A stretch of DNA of 51,024 bases, from positions 1 to 51,024 of the forward strand of contig NZ_VIVL01000022.1 in the NCBI RefSeq assembly GCF_007828835.1, written 5' to 3'. Positions 48,550-51,024 of this stretch are shown here, piece after piece. Under the pieces are notes generated by a model. It had not been told where the DNA came from, did no database searches, and saw nothing but the letters and a program-made list of their open reading frames with translations. The stretch is from Variovorax beijingensis (GTDB lineage Bacteria > Pseudomonadota > Gammaproteobacteria > Burkholderiales > Burkholderiaceae_C). Positions within the stretch are counted from its first letter, which is position 1; each line of letters starts with the position of its first letter. A program made the translations under genes and the position numbers.

Positions 48550-48620
48550 CCAGATGTCACCGCGACGGTGTCGGTCGGAACGCCGAAGCTCTGCGCACCA
48601 AAAGGCACCATCGGGACCCG

Positions 48621-48754
48621 GGGGCGGAGCCGGCCATCACCTGACATTCACCGATGAGGCCCAATTCGCTTGGAAGCCGACGTTCGAGGCGATTACACGA
48701 CAGTTTCGGGCCAACTTGGAACTGAACCCGTTGAAGCGCGTGCACGCCAACTAA
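48621..48754 (+). pseudogene. Possible 3' gene fragment
   Basis: The last 44 codons of an open frame (GHHLTFTDEAQFAWKPTFEA and ...ELNPLKRVHAN) look protein-like, whereas the codons before them overlap the preceding gene in another frame. No start is convincing. It may be the tail of a lost gene; I cannot name it. The interval 48550-48812 otherwise holds no recognised gene. Confidence 0.25.
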
Positions 48755-48812
48755 AGGCGCGTCAACAATCGCCAATCGGTCGGTGGTGGCCAACATCCCG
48801 GGCAATCAAGGC

Positions 48813-49163
48813 ATGACGGACAAGCTAGACAAATACAGCGAGGCCCTCACTTCACTTCTGCATGAGGCGATTCGCTGCTCGCCCGAATCTTGGACCCGCG
48901 GCGTGCTTACGATTGACTGCGACGGTCACCGCATCAACTACGGGCTCAAAAACGACCAGTCGGACGACAAGGCGAGCATCTCCCAAGACCTTGCGCAGCT
49001 CTGCGAGCAGTACTGGGCGGTTTTTCAGGAGCACGGCGAAGCCTGGTTGGAATCGACTATCGAGTTCTATCAAGAAGGTGGGACATGGAAATTCAATGCG
49101 AACTACAAGCGACCCGAGAAGGTCCGAGCGACTCCCAAATCCTCATGGAAGTTCTGGCAGTAG
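48813..49163 (+). CDS. YezG/DUF600-like immunity protein candidate
   Basis: A 116-aa soluble protein. The pattern of an N-terminal helix (DKYSEALTSLLHEAIRC), a strand pair (WTRGVLTIDCDGHRINYGL), a long helix with YWAVFQEHGEAW and a final LESTIEFYQEGGTWKFNANY resembles the YezG/DUF600 fold, known as immunity to YeeF/LXG-type toxins. Resemblance is judged by eye only. ATG 48813 follows weak upstream signals. Repeat copies follow its stop. Confidence 0.5.
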   Translation: MTDKLDKYSEALTSLLHEAIRCSPESWTRGVLTIDCDGHRINYGLKNDQSDDKASISQDLAQLCEQYWAVFQEHGEAWLESTIEFYQEGGTWKFNANYKRPEKVRATPKSSWKFWQ

Positions 49164-49177
49164 GTTGAACTACGCCT

Positions 49178-49224
49178 CCCGGCCAACATCGGACGTTCAG
49201 TCGTCGGCCAAAATCCAGTCATGA
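49178..49224 (+). repeat. Array repeat copies 10a and 10b (tandem)
   Basis: CCGGCCAACATCGGACGTTC (49178-49197) and GTCGGCCAAAATCCAGTCAT (49201-49220) lie in tandem between the DUF600-like and SUKH-like genes. Confidence 0.6.
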
Positions 49225-49245
49225 ACCGACGTCGGCCCAATTCCC

Positions 49246-49779
49246 ATGGTCATTGACGAACTCCTCAGTCTGCTCCCACGCCCTGCCCAGCTGACCGAGC
49301 AAGGCACCACGGGTCAATGGGGTGCCGTGACGTCCAAGCTTGGTGGCCCGTTGCCGACCGACTACATGCAGTTCATTGACCACTACGGTTCAGGGACCAT
49401 CAATAGTTGCTTGACCGTTCTCAACCCTTTCAGCGCGAACCCGCACGTGAACCTGCTGGACCAGATGTTCGTTCAGCTCTCGGCGCTACGCGAACTCCGG
49501 ACCAGCTATCCGGAGAGCTTCCCATTCCCGCTCTTCTTTGAGCCAGGCGGCCTCCTGCCCTGGGCTATTTCGGATGACGGCGATTTGTTCTGCTGGAGCA
49601 CCGTCGGCGGGAGTGGTTTGTGGGAAGTCGTCACGGTGCCGCGCAGTGATCCGCCCGAGCATTTCAAAATGAGCATGGCGCAGTTTCTTGCGCGAGGACT
49701 GTCTGGCCAAGTCAAGTCATCAGCGCTCCCCCCGCACTTTGCCTCGGCAGCGGGCTCATTTGAATCGCATGCCGCTTAG
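49246..49779 (+). CDS. SUKH (SMI1/KNR4)-like immunity protein
   Basis: A 177-aa cytoplasmic protein. LGGPLPTDYMQFIDHYGSGT is the SMI1/KNR4 N-terminal signature, followed by LTVLNPFSANPHVNLLDQM and LPWAISDDGDLFCWST, the characteristic central strands of this family, and FKMSMAQFLARGL as the closing helix. It is the third SUKH-type protein within 4.4 kb. ATG 49246. A repeat copy follows 8 bp after its stop. Confidence 0.8.
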   Translation: MVIDELLSLLPRPAQLTEQGTTGQWGAVTSKLGGPLPTDYMQFIDHYGSGTINSCLTVLNPFSANPHVNLLDQMFVQLSALRELRTSYPESFPFPLFFEPGGLLPWAISDDGDLFCWSTVGGSGLWEVVTVPRSDPPEHFKMSMAQFLARGLSGQVKSSALPPHFASAAGSFESHAA

Positions 49780-49787
49780 GGCAAAGC

Positions 49788-49812
49788 TCGGCCACAACCA
49801 GACGCTCGCCGC
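49788..49812 (+). repeat. Array repeat copy 11
   Basis: CTCGGCCACAACCAGACGCT, 8 bp after the SUKH-like gene stop. Confidence 0.6.
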
Positions 49813-49935
49813 CCGGACCGGATTGAGTTGCGACTTGCAATCTGGCATCCCGGAGCCGTGAATAAATTCACGAACACGCAGGCATTTGTGCAACAAAAGA
49901 CCCTGGCGGCTCACCGATGGCAGACATTTGACGGC

Positions 49936-50592
49936 ATGCGCAAGGAAGACTCCAGCGACCCTTGGTTGAATCAATCTCGCACGCCATTGACGGCTTGGGA
50001 GAAGGCGCTGCGGCCGTTGGGGCCCTCAAATCGAGGGTTGTTCCTGCTCGCGGCGGCTGCGGCTGCACTTGCGGCGCTCGTGGCGTTAAACGATTGGCGC
50101 GACTCAGGCCCTTTGCGGATTCCCGCGGAGCGGCAAGCAGCGCCAGCTGCGCCGCCCTCAAAGAATGCTTCCCCGGCGCTACGGTACGATCAGCGTGAGC
50201 TGAAGCCTGAATCAACATCGCGCGTACAGCGCTTCGCGAAATGCATATCGCCTGCGGGCGCGGCAACCTATACGGACGGATCTTGCCCAGCTGACGCACG
50301 GGCCAGCGAAGTGTCGGTGACGCCTGATGTCAACTTAGCCGAGGGGATGTCCCAGGATGCCAGGCAGGCGTCGATGCGCCGGAACAGCGCCATCGCCCAA
50401 TCCGTCCTAGAGCATGAACGCCAGGTGGCGATGAATGTCGACAGCTCCTCCACGGAGTGCGCTCAGCTCAATGCGTTGATTGCCTCAATCGACGCGGCCG
50501 CTCGCCAACCTCAGTCTGGCCTTGAACAGGACCGACTCAAGGACCAGCGCAGGCGCGCGAGAGACCGGCAGTTCGCCCTGCATTGCAGATGA
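49936..50592 (+). CDS. Single-pass membrane protein with DUF4124-like segment
   Basis: A 218-aa protein. A transmembrane helix (GLFLLAAAAAALAALVAL near residues 35-55) follows a short cytoplasmic part, then a Pro/Ala-rich linker. CISPAGAATYTDGSCPADA near 120 matches the DUF4124 pattern (Cys, aromatic, TYxD, CP). The C-terminal third is helical and charged, with two further Cys. ATG 49936 is preferred; the frame to 49828 adds unlikely residues. Probably envelope-exposed; function unknown. Confidence 0.6.
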   Translation: MRKEDSSDPWLNQSRTPLTAWEKALRPLGPSNRGLFLLAAAAAALAALVALNDWRDSGPLRIPAERQAAPAAPPSKNASPALRYDQRELKPESTSRVQRFAKCISPAGAATYTDGSCPADARASEVSVTPDVNLAEGMSQDARQASMRRNSAIAQSVLEHERQVAMNVDSSSTECAQLNALIASIDAAARQPQSGLEQDRLKDQRRRARDRQFALHCR

Positions 50593-50600
50593 CCTTCGAA

Positions 50601-50631
50601 GGCAGAAGGCGGCCAAAAAACGGACCTTCTC
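50601..50631 (+). repeat. Array repeat copy 12
   Basis: GGCAGAA then GGCGGCCAAAAAACGGACC and TTCTC, 8 bp after the DUF4124-like gene stop. It contains AGAAGG/CCTTCT as an inverted repeat. Confidence 0.6.
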
Positions 50632-50654
50632 AAGAACCTTAGGGTGCATCTCCG

Positions 50655-50906
50655 ATGAACAACTTCCCTGCGTTTGGGTTGCTGCTGGCGTTCGCGGCCG
50701 CGGCGCTGTTGCTCGCCGCCTTGGTCATCGTTGGCTGCCTTATCGCTGCGGCAATGTATCCCCGCGGCCATCCGTCGGCAGACCGATTGCGAGCGTTCGC
50801 CGGGCGCTTGCCTCGCCTGGTCGCCCGTGGCGTGATGCTTCTTGACGGGTTCGCCTTCGTACTCGTCTTGGCGATGTTCGCGGTTCTGACAGTAGTCTTT
50901 TCCTGA
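50655..50906 (+). CDS. Small two-helix membrane protein (83 aa)
   Basis: FGLLLAFAAAALLLAALVIV and LLDGFAFVLVLAMFAVLTVV are two clear membrane segments joined by a basic 25-residue loop (SADRLRAFAGRLPRLVARG), which by the positive-inside rule would be cytoplasmic. No family recognised. It is the last complete gene of the array in this window. Confidence 0.55.
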   Translation: MNNFPAFGLLLAFAAAALLLAALVIVGCLIAAAMYPRGHPSADRLRAFAGRLPRLVARGVMLLDGFAFVLVLAMFAVLTVVFS

Positions 50907-51008
50907 CCTCGCCAGCTAGGACGGAATGCGGCCGAGGCCGTGTGAAAACGGGTTGAATAACTGACGGTGCTCGCCTAGATTGTGGCAACGCTACTGAAGG
51001 GCAACCAC

Positions 51009-51024
51009 ATGAAGCGATTCATCG
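51009..51024 (+). CDS. Start of a gene running off the window
   Basis: ATG at 51009 (MKRFI...) follows AAGG at 50997-51000. Only five codons are visible, so nothing more can be said. Confidence 0.35.

Noticed and set aside
44171..50631. The gene-repeat array as a classical integron with attC sites
   Set aside because: No integrase or attI is visible, and the repeats do not show consistent RYYYAAC/GTTRRRY core sites.

Overview
The window looks like a chromosomal segment of a soil or plant-associated betaproteobacterium of the Comamonadaceae (Variovorax-like). The reasons are high GC, five Bug-type tripartite-tricarboxylate receptors, many LysR/IclR/AraC-controlled catabolic genes, and CCA-encoding tRNAs. 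Taxonomy is inferred from gene content, not from a search.

Region 1 (1-3740) holds the 3' part of a Bug receptor gene, an N-acyl-D-amino-acid deacylase, a response-regulator-like protein with a damaged N-terminus, and a small XRE-type regulator with a palindromic operator candidate upstream. Region 2 (3768-7135) is the most remarkable part. After a terminator comes a leader with a run of perfect hairpins, then 24 tRNA genes in 2.5 kb on one strand, then an HNH endonuclease gene and a second terminator. The tRNAs cover all 20 amino acids, nearly one gene per amino acid. Many have odd loops: C33, a 6-nt anticodon loop, an A54 T-loop, a tRNA-Cys with a long variable arm, and a truncated last tRNA-Val. 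Aminoacylation identity elements are nevertheless often kept (G3:U70 in Ala, G-1:C73 in His, U73 in Cys and Gly, C1:G72 in Pro, C1xA72 in one CAT tRNA).

Region 3 (7152-13381) holds a cytochrome P460-like protein, two secreted alpha/beta hydrolases (one of the epoxide hydrolase type) and a large multi-PAS diguanylate cyclase. Region 4 (13561-37762) is catabolic: enoyl-CoA hydratases, acyl-CoA dehydrogenase, CaiB-type CoA transferase, GST, MmgE/PrpD, ADP-forming acyl-CoA synthetase, a tannase-like lipoprotein and four complete Bug receptors. It also has two related modules, each with an amidohydrolase of the 2-pyrone-4,6-dicarboxylate lactonase type, a carboxymuconolactone-decarboxylase-like protein, a LysR regulator and an alpha/beta-fold protein whose nucleophile elbow reads GHAxG instead of GHSxG. 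Region 5 (37910-42992) is an AraC regulator plus a gluconate unit (kinase, GntP permease and divergent LacI-type regulator) with three near-identical palindromic operators.

Region 6 (43046-51024) changes character. Base composition is lower in GC, all genes lie on the plus strand, and they are short and mostly unrecognisable. Three are SUKH (SMI1/KNR4)-like and one is YezG/DUF600-like, both known immunity-protein folds. Copies of one imperfect repeat (CGGCCAnAACCrGnCrTTC) sit just 3' of most of these genes in the same orientation, so each gene plus repeat looks like a module. I read this as an accumulated array of orphan immunity-type genes. No toxin, transposase or integrase is visible.
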